Source: Sinorhizobium sp. 8-89
Lineage (GTDB): Bacteria; Pseudomonadota; Alphaproteobacteria; Rhizobiales; Rhizobiaceae
Reading direction: 5' to 3'
NCBI RefSeq assembly: GCF_030124325.1
Contig: NZ_JASKLR010000003.1
Coordinates: forward strand, 62,001 to 126,000
DNA length: 64,000 nucleotides
A program made the translations under genes and the position numbers. This document shows, piece by piece, positions 8,695-17,722 of the stretch; the stretch's first letter is position 1, and every line of letters begins with the position of its first letter. The notes under the pieces were generated by a model. That model was not told where the DNA came from, ran no database searches, and was given only the letters and a program-made list of their open reading frames with translations.

Positions 8695-8979
8695 ATGGTT
8701 TACGTCACCGCATATCTGAAGGCACATGCGGGGAAGGGCGATGACGTTCTCGCTTTGGCGGCACAGCTGATCGGGGCCGCACGCAGGGAAGCGGGCTGCG
8801 TCAACTACGATCTCTACCGGAAGCCCACAGAACCGGACACCGTGGTCTTCGTCGAGAACTGGAAAGATCGGGCCGCCGTGGACGCGCATTTTGCCGAGCC
8901 GCATCTGAAAGCCTTTCAGGCGGCGTGGCGGACCTTCTGGCGGACGCTCGTATCGATGTCGTGCACCCGGAAAGGATAG
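8695..8979 (+). CDS. Antibiotic biosynthesis monooxygenase (ABM) domain protein
   Basis: A 94-residue single-domain protein of the ABM dimeric alpha/beta-barrel superfamily. It has the usual start VYVTAYLKAHAGK, the central REAGCVNYDLYR and the ENWKDRAAVDAHFAEPHLKAF block. Such proteins include small monooxygenases and quinol-type oxidases; the substrate cannot be told. GAGGATCG precedes the ATG. It is 12 nt before ureE and is probably the first gene of the ureEFG transcript, right after a RIME copy. Confidence 0.85.
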   Translation: MVYVTAYLKAHAGKGDDVLALAAQLIGAARREAGCVNYDLYRKPTEPDTVVFVENWKDRAAVDAHFAEPHLKAFQAAWRTFWRTLVSMSCTRKG

Positions 8980-8991
8980 AGGTGATCTGAC

Positions 8992-9480
8992 GTGCCTTAT
9001 CGCTCGACCGAAGTTCTCTCGCCGGGCCCCGCAGACAAGGTGCCGCTCCACAGCGTGACCCTGGCGCATGACGAGCGCCATCTGCGGCGCAAGCTGTTGC
9101 ATCTCGAAAACGACGACGTGGTGATGCTCGATCTCAAGCAGCCAGTGATGCTCGCCGATGGCGATCTGCTCGTGCTGGAAGGGGGCGGCTATATCCGGAT
9201 AAAGGCCGCCGACGAGGCGCTTTATGAGGTTCGTGCGCGAGACATTCTGCATCTCATCGAACTCGCCTGGCATCTCGGCAATCGGCATCTTCCGGCAGCG
9301 GTCGAGGAGGGGCGGATCCTGATCGGCCGCGATCCCGTCATCCGCGTGATGCTCGAAGGCCTCGGTGCCGCCGTCAGCGAAGTGACGCAACCCTTCCAAC
9401 CGCTGCGCGGCGCCTATCATGGTGGCGGGCACAGCCACGACAATCACGGGCATGGCGGTCACCACCACAATCATGGCTGA
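8992..9480 (+). CDS. ureE: Urease accessory protein UreE (nickel metallochaperone)
   Basis: UreE, 162 residues, delivering Ni(II) to the UreDFG-urease complex. The N-terminal domain contains [12 protein letters not shown] and the metal-binding domain carries [19 protein letters not shown]. The last 20 residues include nine histidines, a typical nickel-binding tail. The start is GTG. The His-rich tail is encoded across the start of ureF, which overlaps by 8 nt, so translation is coupled. Confidence 0.94.
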   Translation: MPYRSTEVLSPGPADKVPLHSVTLAHDERHLRRKLLHLENDDVVMLDLKQPVMLADGDLLVLEGGGYIRIKAADEALYEVRARDILHLIELAWHLGNRHLPAAVEEGRILIGRDPVIRVMLEGLGAAVSEVTQPFQPLRGAYHGGGHSHDNHGHGGHHHNHG

Positions 9481-10144
9481 CCAGGCCGACATACGGGCGC
9501 TCCTGCGTCTCGTTACCTGGCTATCGCCTGCTTTTCCGGTTGGTTCGTTTTCCTATTCCGGGGGGCTGGAGCAGGCGGTCCACGATGGCCTCGTGACCAG
9601 TGCCGAAGAGCTGCGGCTTTGGCTCGAAACGCTTCTGATGCATGGTGCCATCTGGAACGACGCCCTTCTGCTGGCCGAGTGCTACCAGGCGCATGACGAC
9701 CCACAACGACTGAAGGCGGCGAGCGAGTTGGCCGAAGCGATGGCCGGTTCGTACGAGCGTCACATGGAAACCATGCTGCAGGGCGAAGCGTTTCTTGCCG
9801 CCGCTCGCAACTGGCCGGGCGCCGTATTCGACCTGCTTGGGCCTGTAGCAGCCTATCCGGTGGCGGCCGGTGCAGTGGCGGGCGCGCATCGAACGGGATT
9901 GCGAGCTGCACTTGCTGCCTATCTCGGCGCCGCGACATCGAATGCCGTTTCTGCCGCCATCCGTTCCGGCGTCATCGGCCAGCGCAATGGCGTCGGTGTA
10001 TTGGCCGCTCTCGAAAGCACGATTGCCACTGTCGCCGATCGTGCTGCGCAAGCCTCGCTGGACGAGCTTGGCGCGGCGACGATCATGGCCGATATTTCGT
10101 CGCTGAGACACGAGACCCTGCACACCCGCCTGTTCCGCTCCTGA
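9473..10144 (+). CDS. ureF: Urease accessory protein UreF
   Basis: UreF, 223 residues. It works with UreD and UreG during nickel insertion, gating the UreG GTPase. [21 protein letters not shown] near the N-terminus is the family signature, and [15 protein letters not shown] ends the protein. The start at 9473 overlaps the ureE stop by 8 nt; an earlier in-frame ATG at 9419 would only re-read the UreE histidine tail. It lies 32 bp before ureG. Confidence 0.95.
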   Translation: MADQADIRALLRLVTWLSPAFPVGSFSYSGGLEQAVHDGLVTSAEELRLWLETLLMHGAIWNDALLLAECYQAHDDPQRLKAASELAEAMAGSYERHMETMLQGEAFLAAARNWPGAVFDLLGPVAAYPVAAGAVAGAHRTGLRAALAAYLGAATSNAVSAAIRSGVIGQRNGVGVLAALESTIATVADRAAQASLDELGAATIMADISSLRHETLHTRLFRS

Positions 10145-10176
10145 CGGGCGGCCGCATTCTGAAAGGACACGCAAAG

Positions 10177-10788
10177 ATGCCATCAAAAAACGGTCCCCTT
10201 CGCGTCGGTATCGGCGGCCCGGTCGGTTCCGGCAAGACGGCGCTAACCGACAAGCTGTGCAAGGCGATGCGCGAGAAATATTCCGTCGCCGTCGTCACCA
10301 ACGACATCTACACCAAGGAAGACGCCGAGGCGCTGGTGCGCATGCAGGCGCTGCCGTCGGAGCGGATCGTCGGCGTCGAAACCGGTGGCTGTCCGCATAC
10401 GGCGATCCGCGAGGACGCATCGATCAATCTCCAGGCGATTGCCGATCTCAATCGCCGGATTCCCGATCTCGACGTGGTCTTCATCGAATCCGGTGGCGAC
10501 AATCTGGCGGCGACCTTTTCTCCCGACCTCGCCGACCTGACGATCTACGTCATCTCGGTCTGCCAGGGTGAGGAAATTCCGCGCAAGGGCGGACCGGGGA
10601 TCACCAGATCCGATCTCCTTGTGATCAACAAGAAGGACCTCGCACCCTATGTCGGGGCCGATCTCGACGTGATGGAGCGGGATGCGACGCGGATGCGCGC
10701 GGCAAAGCCCTTCGTGTTTTCGGACATGAAGCGCGGCGACGGTGTCGACCGGATCGTCGAATTCCTGACGGTGGAGGGAGGGCTTTAG
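10177..10788 (+). CDS. ureG: Urease accessory GTPase UreG
   Basis: UreG, 203 residues, a SIMIBI-class GTPase that couples GTP hydrolysis to nickel insertion into urease. The P-loop GPVGSGKT spans 14-21, [13 protein letters not shown] follows, the Cys-Pro-His nickel motif is in [11 protein letters not shown], and the guanine-specificity motif NKKDL is near the C-terminus. AAAGGACACG precedes the ATG. Last gene of the urease locus, converging on the Crp/Fnr gene with 28 bp between. Confidence 0.97.
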   Translation: MPSKNGPLRVGIGGPVGSGKTALTDKLCKAMREKYSVAVVTNDIYTKEDAEALVRMQALPSERIVGVETGGCPHTAIREDASINLQAIADLNRRIPDLDVVFIESGGDNLAATFSPDLADLTIYVISVCQGEEIPRKGGPGITRSDLLVINKKDLAPYVGADLDVMERDATRMRAAKPFVFSDMKRGDGVDRIVEFLTVEGGL

Positions 10789-10816
10789 TCAGTCTAGACC
10801 GCGCGACGCGGACGGG

Positions 10817-11497
10817 TCAGAACCTCTCGAGCGCCTGCCGATCGCGGATTTCAATCACACGGCCCTTTACGGTGACGCCCGACTGGCGGAGCATCGAAAA
10901 GGCGCGCGACAAAGCCTCCGGCGCAAGGCCGAGCTTGCCCGCAAGGACGTTCTTCTGGAACGGCAGGCGGAAGGAGAAACTGCTCAGCCCATCCGGACAA
11001 TGGCTGAGGATATAGCTCGCGACCCGCTGAGGCGCGGTGAGCAGACGATCCTCGGCAAGGCAGTCTTCCGTCATCTTGCCATGATGGCAGAGAAGTTCGA
11101 TGAGCGCCTGGGCGACGTCGGTGTTCTCCGCAGCAAGCTGGCGGAGCTTGCGGCTTTCAAGCCGCGCGACGATCAGAGGCTCGGCCGCCTGTGCGTTGGC
11201 AGTGGCGCGATGGTCCAGAAACATGGCGTTTTCGCCGAAGATCTCGCCCTTGGGAAAAACGGCGATGTCGGCTTCGCGGCCGTCCTTGCCCAATCGATAG
11301 AGACGAATAAGTCCCGAGAGCACGAAGAAGACGTGGTCGACCGGCTCGTCCTGACGAAACAGGATGTCGTGTTCCTCGTGGGTGGAAACGATTGTCCCGT
11401 CGAGGATCGCCTCTGCCGTCGCCCGCGGTAGTCTCGCGAAGAAACGTGAAGCGAGAAGAACGGCTCTATCGTTAGAGGTCAGTCGCAGGGTCTTCAT
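10817..11497 (-). CDS. Crp/Fnr-family transcription regulator (FixK/NnrR-like)
   Basis: A 226-residue regulator with a cyclic-nucleotide-binding-type sensor fold (about 20-120), dimerisation helix and winged HTH (about 150-220). It has no N-terminal cysteine cluster, so it is not an oxygen-sensing Fnr but resembles FixK, NnrR or Dnr types. The recognition helix PEALSRAF carries E194, S197 and R198, the E-xx-SR pattern that reads TTGA half-sites. Two matching palindromes lie just upstream of its own start, suggesting autoregulation and control by low-oxygen or NO regulators. Targets and exact family are uncertain. Confidence 0.88.
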   Translation of the reverse strand: MKTLRLTSNDRAVLLASRFFARLPRATAEAILDGTIVSTHEEHDILFRQDEPVDHVFFVLSGLIRLYRLGKDGREADIAVFPKGEIFGENAMFLDHRATANAQAAEPLIVARLESRKLRQLAAENTDVAQALIELLCHHGKMTEDCLAEDRLLTAPQRVASYILSHCPDGLSSFSFRLPFQKNVLAGKLGLAPEALSRAFSMLRQSGVTVKGRVIEIRDRQALERF

Positions 11498-11520
11498 CGT
11501 GCCATCCCGAATGGATCGAA

Positions 11521-11534
11521 CCGACCCTAATCGG
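11521..11534 (-). promoter_or_regulatory. Second box with the same core and altered palindromic flanks
   Basis: Reads CCGATTAGGGTCGG on the gene strand. It shares the ten-base core GATTAGGGTC with the upstream box but has CC/GG outer bases instead of TT/AA, and is centred 31 bp (three helical turns) downstream. It would overlap the -10 to +1 region, suggesting a negative or cooperative site. Confidence 0.45.
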
Positions 11535-11551
11535 TCATCGAGACATGCGGA

Positions 11552-11565
11552 TTGACCCTAATCAA
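11552..11565 (-). promoter_or_regulatory. FixK/Fnr-type box upstream of the Crp/Fnr gene
   Basis: Read on the gene strand this is TTGAT-TAGG-GTCAA, an exact match to the FixK/Fnr anaerobox TTGAT-N4-RTCAA. It lies about 55-68 bp before the start codon, a place suited to activation near -41.5. Confidence 0.65.
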
Positions 11566-11584
11566 ATAATTTTCACAAATATGA

Positions 11585-11640
11585 CCCGCGCGTGGGTGCG
11601 CGGGCTTCAGGTAACGGTTCGCGTCTGCTGACGCAGACGC
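11585..11640 (-). terminator. Tandem hairpins after the RND efflux operon
   Basis: On the minus strand the efflux gene is followed at once by GCGTCTGC/GCAGACGC (11621-11640, 4-nt loop) and then CCCGCGC/GCGCGGG (11585-11604, 6-nt loop), with TCATATTT after the second stem. Two adjacent strong hairpins in a 2-nt to 60-nt span after the stop fit a terminator. Confidence 0.6.
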
Positions 11641-11642
11641 CT

Positions 11643-14600
11643 CTATTCTGCAGCAAGCGCGGGATGGTTGATGACTTTGCGGTCGGACTTGCCGTCACGC
11701 TGCGCTTCCAGCGTCTTGATGCGCTCCTGCAGTTCCTCGATCGTATCGCCGTGCTCGGCCACCCGTTCGGTGAGCGCTGCGCTGTCGAGCGGCAGGTTTT
11801 CCTCGTCCTTCTTGCCGACGAACCGACCGAAGATGCGGGCGAGCAGCCGCGACAGGTCGTCCATGATCAGGAAGAAGGAAGGAACGACAACGAGGCTCAG
11901 CACGGTCGAGACGATGATGCCGCCGATCACCGCGATCGCCATTGGTGCGCGGAAGGAGCCGCCTTCGCCGACGCCGAGCGCCGACGGCAGCATGCCCGCG
12001 GACATGGCGATCGACGTCATGACAATCGGGCGCGCGCGCTTGCGGCCGGCCTCGATCATCGCCAATCCCCGGTCCATGCCGTGATGCATCATCTCGATTC
12101 CGAAATCGACGAGCAGGATCGCGTTCTTGGTGACGATGCCCATCAGCATCAGGATACCGATCAGGACGGGCATCGAGAGCGCGTTCTGAGTGAGGATCAG
12201 CCCGGCCGCCACGCCGCCGATCGCGAGCGGCAGCGAGAACAGGATTGTGAAGGGCTGGATGACATCCTTGAACAGCAGGATAAGCACCACCAGCACCATC
12301 ATCAGACCGAGCAGCATGGCGTTGCCGAAGCTCTGCTGCATCTCGGCCTGCACTTCGGCATCGCCGCTTTCGAGGAACTCGACGGTGCCCGGCAACTTGG
12401 CTTCGGCCGCGATCTGCTTGAAGCGATCGGACGCGGTGTTGAGCGCAACGCCGATCGGCAGGTCCGCGCCGAGTGCCACGACGCGGTTGCGGTCGTAGCG
12501 CTTGATCGAGCTCGGGCCTTCCGAATAGTTGATGTCCGCGACGCTTGAAAGCGGAACCGTAGCGCCCGATGCGGTCTGGATCTTCAGGTTGCGGATCGCC
12601 GCGATATCGGTGCGGAAATCGCGGTTGAGCTGAACCCGGATCGGAATCAGCCGGCCGTCGAGCGCGATCTTCGTGAGCGCGGCGTCGATGTCGCCAATCG
12701 TAGCGACACGGATCACCTCGGAGATCTGGGCGGTCGTGATGCCAAGGCGGGACATCTGGTCAGCGCGTGGACGGATCTGCAGCTCCGGCCGCGGCAGCGC
12801 GCCGTCGGGGCTGACATTGGCGAGCAGCGGATCGCTGCGCAGCTTCGCCTCGAGGGTCGCCACGGCCGCGTCCAGATCCGCCTCGTTGTTCGAGAGCAAG
12901 TTGAAGGACAGGTCGCGTTCGCCGCGGTCGTTCAGCTTGATGACCCGAACGTCCGGGATCGATTGCAGCCGCGCAAAGATCTCCTTTTCGATCTGCGACT
13001 GCGGCTTGGTGCGCCCGGCGGGTGGCAACTTCGGCAGGTATTCGCCGATCAGCGGCGTGCGGCCGATGACATCGTTGACGATCTTGTTGATCAGCGAATG
13101 GTCTAGCTTCTTGAGAAGCACGGTCACGGCAGCGCGACGCAGCTCCAGGTCGCCCTTGGGCGATGCGCCGCCAAGCACGAAGACGTTTTCGACGCCTTCG
13201 ATGTCCTTGACGCGGTTGTAGATTTCCGCTGTCGTCCGATCCGTGTCCTCGAGCATCGCGTCCGGCGGAAGCTCGATCGACAGGCTGACGCGCGATGCGT
13301 CCTCGGGCGGCAGGAAGCTGCCCGGAACCTGGAACAGGAAGTAGACGGAAACGACGAGGCAGGCGATGGCGGCGAGAAGCGTCGTATAGCGCCAGCGCGT
13401 CGTCACGCGGATGAGGCCCGTATAGAGCTTCATGATCGCGCTGTCGTCGTCACCGTGGTGGCCGCCGCCGACGTCGGTGGGCTTCATCAAGTAGGCTGCC
13501 ATCACCGGCGTGATCAGGCGGGCGACCAGCAGCGAGAAGAACACGGAGACAGCGACCGTAAGGCCGAACTGGATGAAGTATTGGCCCGGAATACCGGGCA
13601 TGAACGAGACCGGGACAAAGACCGCGATAATGGTGAACGTGGTGGCGATCACCGCAAGACCGATCTCGTCCGCCGCTTCGATCGCGGCCTTGTAAGGCGA
13701 CTTGCCCATGCGGATATGCCGCTCGATATTCTCGATCTCCACGATTGCGTCATCGACGAGGATACCGGTCGCGAGCGTCATCGCCAGGAAGCTCACGAGG
13801 TTGAGCGAGAAACCGAGAAGCTCCATCACCCAGAAGGTTGGAATGGCCGAGAGCGGCAGCGCCACCGCCGAAATCAATGTCGCGCGCCAGTTGCGCAGGA
13901 ACAGCATTACGACGAGGACGGCGAGCAGGGCGCCTTCGATCAGCGTGTGAATAGCGGCCTCGTAGTTGCCGTAGGTGAAGTAGACCGAATCGTCCACCAT
14001 CTCGATCGCGACATCCGGATGTTTCGCCCGGATTTCGTCGAGCGTCTTGGCGACCGTTTCGGCGACCGTCACTTCGCTGGCGCCCTTGGCGCGGAATACC
14101 GCGAAGGTGACGCCGGGGTTGCCGTTAAAGCGGGAAAACGACTTCGGCTCCTCATAGGTGTCGGTCACCGTGCCGAGTTGCGACAGGCGAACGAAGCGAC
14201 CGTTCGGGAGCGAAATCATCGTATTGGAAAGCTCGGCTACGTCGCGCGTGTCGCCAAGGGTACGGATCGCCTGTTCGCTGCCGCCGACCTGGCCGCGGCC
14301 GGAACCGAGATCCATGTTCATCCGGCGAAGCTGGCCGTTGACATCGGCGGCCGTGATGCCGAAGGAGTTCAGCCGGTCTTCATTGAGTTCGATGCGGACT
14401 TCGCGGTCGGAGCCGCCGTAACGGTCGACACGGCCGATGCCGCTTTTACCCTGGATCGCGCGCTTGATCGTGTCGTCGACGAACCAGGAGAGTTCCTCGA
14501 GCGTCATGCCGGGGGAGGACACGGCGAACGTCTGGATCGCCTGGCCTTCGACGTCGACCTTGGAGACGATCGGCTCCTCGATCGAGGTCGGCAGGTCGCT

Positions 14601-14948
14601 GCGGATGCGGTCGATCGCATCCTTGACGTCCTGCACGGCTTGAGTCGTCGGCACTTCCATGCGGAAGATGACAGCGGTGGTGGAACTGCCGTCGGTGATC
14701 GTCGACTGGATGTGGTCTACGCCCGAAACACCCGCGACCGCATCCTCGATCTCCTTGGTAACCTGGGTCTCGAGTTCGGCGGGGGCGGCACCGCTCTGCG
14801 TGACGCTGATCTGAACGATCGGCACGTCGATGTTCGGGAAGCGGGTGATCGGCAAGGAATTGAACGACTGCCAGCCGAGCACGACCAGTACAAAAAAGGC
14901 CAGGATGGGCGCGACCGGATTGCGGATAGACCAGGCGGAGAAGTTCAT
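11643..14948 (-). CDS. RND multidrug efflux inner-membrane transporter (AcrB/HAE1 family)
   Basis: A 1101-residue proton-driven efflux pump subunit with an N-terminal TM (about 12-28), two large periplasmic loops and two six-helix blocks. GILVDDAIVEIENIERH in TM4 carries the paired Asp of the proton relay. The start MNFSAWSIRNPVAPIL is typical. The last 60 residues are a charged cytoplasmic tail with a possible coiled coil (EELQERIKTLEAQ). It lies 14 nt after the adaptor gene and would form a tripartite pump with it and an outer-membrane channel encoded elsewhere. The substrate is unknown. Confidence 0.94.
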   Translation of the reverse strand: MNFSAWSIRNPVAPILAFFVLVVLGWQSFNSLPITRFPNIDVPIVQISVTQSGAAPAELETQVTKEIEDAVAGVSGVDHIQSTITDGSSTTAVIFRMEVPTTQAVQDVKDAIDRIRSDLPTSIEEPIVSKVDVEGQAIQTFAVSSPGMTLEELSWFVDDTIKRAIQGKSGIGRVDRYGGSDREVRIELNEDRLNSFGITAADVNGQLRRMNMDLGSGRGQVGGSEQAIRTLGDTRDVAELSNTMISLPNGRFVRLSQLGTVTDTYEEPKSFSRFNGNPGVTFAVFRAKGASEVTVAETVAKTLDEIRAKHPDVAIEMVDDSVYFTYGNYEAAIHTLIEGALLAVLVVMLFLRNWRATLISAVALPLSAIPTFWVMELLGFSLNLVSFLAMTLATGILVDDAIVEIENIERHIRMGKSPYKAAIEAADEIGLAVIATTFTIIAVFVPVSFMPGIPGQYFIQFGLTVAVSVFFSLLVARLITPVMAAYLMKPTDVGGGHHGDDDSAIMKLYTGLIRVTTRWRYTTLLAAIACLVVSVYFLFQVPGSFLPPEDASRVSLSIELPPDAMLEDTDRTTAEIYNRVKDIEGVENVFVLGGASPKGDLELRRAAVTVLLKKLDHSLINKIVNDVIGRTPLIGEYLPKLPPAGRTKPQSQIEKEIFARLQSIPDVRVIKLNDRGERDLSFNLLSNNEADLDAAVATLEAKLRSDPLLANVSPDGALPRPELQIRPRADQMSRLGITTAQISEVIRVATIGDIDAALTKIALDGRLIPIRVQLNRDFRTDIAAIRNLKIQTASGATVPLSSVADINYSEGPSSIKRYDRNRVVALGADLPIGVALNTASDRFKQIAAEAKLPGTVEFLESGDAEVQAEMQQSFGNAMLLGLMMVLVVLILLFKDVIQPFTILFSLPLAIGGVAAGLILTQNALSMPVLIGILMLMGIVTKNAILLVDFGIEMMHHGMDRGLAMIEAGRKRARPIVMTSIAMSAGMLPSALGVGEGGSFRAPMAIAVIGGIIVSTVLSLVVVPSFFLIMDDLSRLLARIFGRFVGKKDEENLPLDSAALTERVAEHGDTIEELQERIKTLEAQRDGKSDRKVINHPALAAE

Positions 14949-14962
14949 GGTCGCTGTTCCCG

Positions 14963-16150
14963 TCAGTTGGTTGCCGGTTGCGCGGATTTGACCGGCTTGA
15001 TGCGGTCACCATCGCGTACATAGGCGCCGGCCTTTGCCACTGCCTGTTCACCTGCCTTGAGGCCGGAAAGGATTTCGACGTACTGTCCGTCCTGGATACC
15101 GGTTACGACCGGAACCAGCCGGACCACGCCGTCCTCGACCTTACGGACGATCGCCTTACCGTCTTCTGCTGTAACAGCCGTTTGCGGCAAAACAACCGTT
15201 TGCTTCTGCTGAACGATGATGGTCGCGGCGGCATACATGCCGGAGCGGGCCTTGGAGGTGTCGCTGAGAGTAATATGCACTTTTCCAAGCCGCGTCTGCG
15301 GGTCCACGATCGGTGCAATCAGGCGAATCTTGCCTTCGATCGTCGTGCTGCTGCCGGCAAGCCTGACGGTCGCCGGCTGGCCGACCGCAAGTTTAATGAT
15401 GTCTGCTTCGGCCACATCCGCCTTCATCTCGATGACGCCATCGCGGATGATCGCGAACAGCGGCTCGCCGTTGCCGCTGGCGATGGCGCCGACCTTGGCG
15501 TTCTTGACGGAGATGACGCCGCTGACGGGCGCTTTCACCGCGGTGCGGGCGAGGCGGAGGTCGATATCATCGATCTGGGCCTGGACCACCTTGATGTCAG
15601 CGGTGGCAACGCCGACGGATTGCTCGGCGGAGCGGACGCGGGCGCGTGCGGCGACCGCAAGTGCCCTCACGCGATCGGCCTCTGCCGTCGGTACGGTGCC
15701 GTTTTCAGACAGCCGCGCTGCACGGTCGGCGACCCGCGTTGCTTCCTCGGAATTCGCCGTGACCTCGGCGAGCTGGGCGCGCAATTGAGCGAGAGCGGCT
15801 TCCGCTTTGGCGAGATTGGCTTCGAGCTGGCTCTTCTGCAAGAGAAGCGCATCGTCGTTGAGCACGACCAGAGTGCTGCCTTCTTCTACCTTGTCGCCGA
15901 CATCGACATTCAGCGATCGGATGGAGAGACCGTCGACCAGCGGCGAAACATAGGTTTCCTCGACCGCCTCGATGGAGCCCGTCGCGATGACGCGGTCACT
16001 GATCGATTGCTGCACCGCCTCGGTAACGACGATAGAGGGCAGCGGCTGCGATTGTTGCGGCTTGACGGCTTCTTCGGCAAAGGCGCTGGAAAATGCGCCC
16101 AGCGTCATTGCGGCACAGGCGCTGAAAAGGGGTAGGAGTCTCTGAGCCAT
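14963..16150 (-). CDS. RND efflux periplasmic adaptor (membrane fusion protein)
   Basis: A 395-residue adaptor of the HlyD/AcrA family. It has an N-terminal signal peptide ending AFAEE, a first lipoyl half (VDGLSIRSLNVDVGDKVEEGSTL), a coiled-coil hairpin (about 95-180) and the second lipoyl half (VKAPVSGVISVKNAKVGA), then beta-barrel segments. I chose the ATG at 16150 preceded by GGGAAA; a TTG five codons upstream is also possible. First gene of a two-gene operon with the RND pump. No adjacent regulator gene was found. Confidence 0.92.
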   Translation of the reverse strand: MAQRLLPLFSACAAMTLGAFSSAFAEEAVKPQQSQPLPSIVVTEAVQQSISDRVIATGSIEAVEETYVSPLVDGLSIRSLNVDVGDKVEEGSTLVVLNDDALLLQKSQLEANLAKAEAALAQLRAQLAEVTANSEEATRVADRAARLSENGTVPTAEADRVRALAVAARARVRSAEQSVGVATADIKVVQAQIDDIDLRLARTAVKAPVSGVISVKNAKVGAIASGNGEPLFAIIRDGVIEMKADVAEADIIKLAVGQPATVRLAGSSTTIEGKIRLIAPIVDPQTRLGKVHITLSDTSKARSGMYAAATIIVQQKQTVVLPQTAVTAEDGKAIVRKVEDGVVRLVPVVTGIQDGQYVEILSGLKAGEQAVAKAGAYVRDGDRIKPVKSAQPATN

Positions 16151-16575
16151 CGGCCAATTTCCCAAAAAATGAAATGCCGGACATCGCCCTGGATGGCGAA
16201 GGTCTGGCTTAATTCACGCTATTTTTGTGTCCCAGTGCCGGCGGCGGATCGCCAGTTGGCAGTCGTGGCCCACAAGCTTAAAAATCTCTGCCCCAACGCA
16301 GGCGGTTTCAAACCGAATACATCGAGTCCAGGAAAAAGTTCCCTAAACCGTATTGCTTAAGAAAACGATTTCCTCCCTGCGCCTGCCCACCCAAACGCTT
16401 TGGCCTATGTAATCGTCGCGCGAAATGCTTACAAGGTTGCTGAAGCGATGGTGCCTCATTATTTCTATTCTTGTGTGTCTCGCGATGCAATACTGGTAGT
16501 GCGGCAAAGGGTTCAACTTAGGCGCGACCTTTTGTCTGTGGCCTCGGCTTGATCCTGCAGCGCCCGCCCCTTCCG
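16151..16575. other. Long intergenic region upstream of the efflux operon
   Basis: About 425 bp between the efflux adaptor start and a RIME remnant. Only short overlapping ORFs without recognisable domains occur here. It should hold the efflux promoter. I found no convincing inverted repeat or small-RNA signature; base composition looks more AT-rich than neighbouring coding DNA. Confidence 0.5.
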
Positions 16576-16612
16576 ATGCACAAAGGTAGCCGCAGCACTT
16601 TGAATGCTGCAG
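16576..16612 (+). repeat. RIME1-like remnant, copy 3
   Basis: GCACAAAGGTAGCCGCAGC followed by ACTTTGAATGCTGCAGCA matches the middle of the full element. The second palindrome is deleted: the sequence jumps from the ACTTTGAA segment to a short GCAGCA/TGCTGC hairpin. Confidence 0.5.
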
Positions 16613-16635
16613 CAGGCGGCAGGCATCAAGGAAAA

Positions 16636-16661
16636 GAGCGCGCGGCAAGGGCCGCGCGCTC
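16636..16661 (-). terminator. Intrinsic terminator of the pyrimidine ABC operon
   Basis: GAGCGCGCGGC/GCCGCGCGCTC is a perfect 11-bp stem with a 4-nt loop. On the minus strand it is followed by TTTTCC, 23 nt after the substrate-binding protein stop. A clear Rho-independent terminator. Confidence 0.85.
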
Positions 16662-16684
16662 CGCTTTCCATTGGTTACCGCTTT

Positions 16685-17677
16685 TTACTTAAGCGCTTCG
16701 TCAGTCACTTCGTGCGTCCAGGCGCCTTCCGGCTCCTTGGAGATGACCGGATCAGAGCCGCCGGCGAGCAGCGACTGGACCGTGCGCTTGAAGTCGGCCT
16801 CATCGAGAGCGCCGTTCGAGCCGGCCGTCAGCTTGGCGATTTCGCCCATCATGCGCTTCTGGTGCTTTTCCGTCTGGGCACCGGTGGAATCGTTCTCGAG
16901 AACGATATCGGCAGCCTCGTCCGGGTTCTCCTCGGCATATTTCCAGCCCTTCATGGAGGCGCGGACGAACTTCACCATTCTTTCCTTGAAGGCGGGGTCC
17001 TTGAGCTTGTCCTCGAGCACGTAAAGCCCGTCCTCGAGAGTGGCTACACCCTGGTCCTCGTATTTGAAGGTGACGAGGTCTTCCGCCTTGATGCCGGCGT
17101 CGATCACCTGCCAATACTCGTTGTAGGTCATGGTGGAGATGCAGGCCGCCTGCTTCTGGATCAGGGGGTCGACATTGAAGCCCTGCTTGAGCACGGTCAC
17201 ACCTTCCGGACCGCCATCCGTCGGGATCTTCAACTGCGACATCCAGGAGAGGAACGGATATTCGTTGCCGAAGAACCAGACGCCGAGCGTCTTGCCCTTG
17301 AAGTTGTCGGGGCTCGTCACGCCGGATTCCTTGAGACAGGTCAGCATCATGCCGGACTTCTTGAACGGTTGGGCGATGTTGACGAGCGGCACGCCCTTTT
17401 CGCGCGTGGCGAGGGCGGAAGGCATCCAGTCGACGATGACGTCGGCTCCGCCGCCGGCAATCACCTGCGCCGGGGCGATATCCGGACCGCCCGGCTTGAT
17501 ATCGACTTCAAGGCCCTCTTCCTCGTAGAAGCCCTTGTCCTTGGCGACGTAGTAGCCGGCAAACTGGGCCTGGGTGACCCACTTCAATTGCAGCGTAACC
17601 TTGTCGGCGGCATTGGCATGGAAGGCGGCAAGCGAAAAGACGCCGGCTGCAAGCAGAGATGCAAGTTTCTTGTTCAT
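16685..17677 (-). CDS. NMT1/THI5-type ABC substrate-binding protein (pyrimidine or related heterocycle)
   Basis: A 330-residue periplasmic binding protein with signal peptide (about 1-23, HANAAD). The fold is NMT1/THI5-like: VTLQLKWVTQAQFAGYYVAKDKG and the GGGADV block are typical of proteins that bind hydroxymethylpyrimidine and similar ligands. The neighbouring catabolic genes point to a pyrimidine, dihydropyrimidine or related substrate. It is the last gene of its operon, separated from the permease by a 149-bp spacer that holds a repeat with stem-loops, and ends at a strong terminator. Confidence 0.9.
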   Translation of the reverse strand: MNKKLASLLAAGVFSLAAFHANAADKVTLQLKWVTQAQFAGYYVAKDKGFYEEEGLEVDIKPGGPDIAPAQVIAGGGADVIVDWMPSALATREKGVPLVNIAQPFKKSGMMLTCLKESGVTSPDNFKGKTLGVWFFGNEYPFLSWMSQLKIPTDGGPEGVTVLKQGFNVDPLIQKQAACISTMTYNEYWQVIDAGIKAEDLVTFKYEDQGVATLEDGLYVLEDKLKDPAFKERMVKFVRASMKGWKYAEENPDEAADIVLENDSTGAQTEKHQKRMMGEIAKLTAGSNGALDEADFKRTVQSLLAGGSDPVISKEPEGAWTHEVTDEALK

Positions 17678-17722
17678 GTCTGTTCCCTTTTATTGTTGGT
17701 TTATTCCCATTGTCGCTTCATT

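Noticed and set aside
13455-15023. 522-codon open frame on the plus strand opposite the RND pump
   Set aside because: Antisense to a clear AcrB-type gene, composition biased to Arg, Asp and His.
16343-16648. Short open frames in the 0.5-kb gap before the efflux operon
   Set aside because: No ribosome site, no domain and overlap of several frames; not supported as genes.
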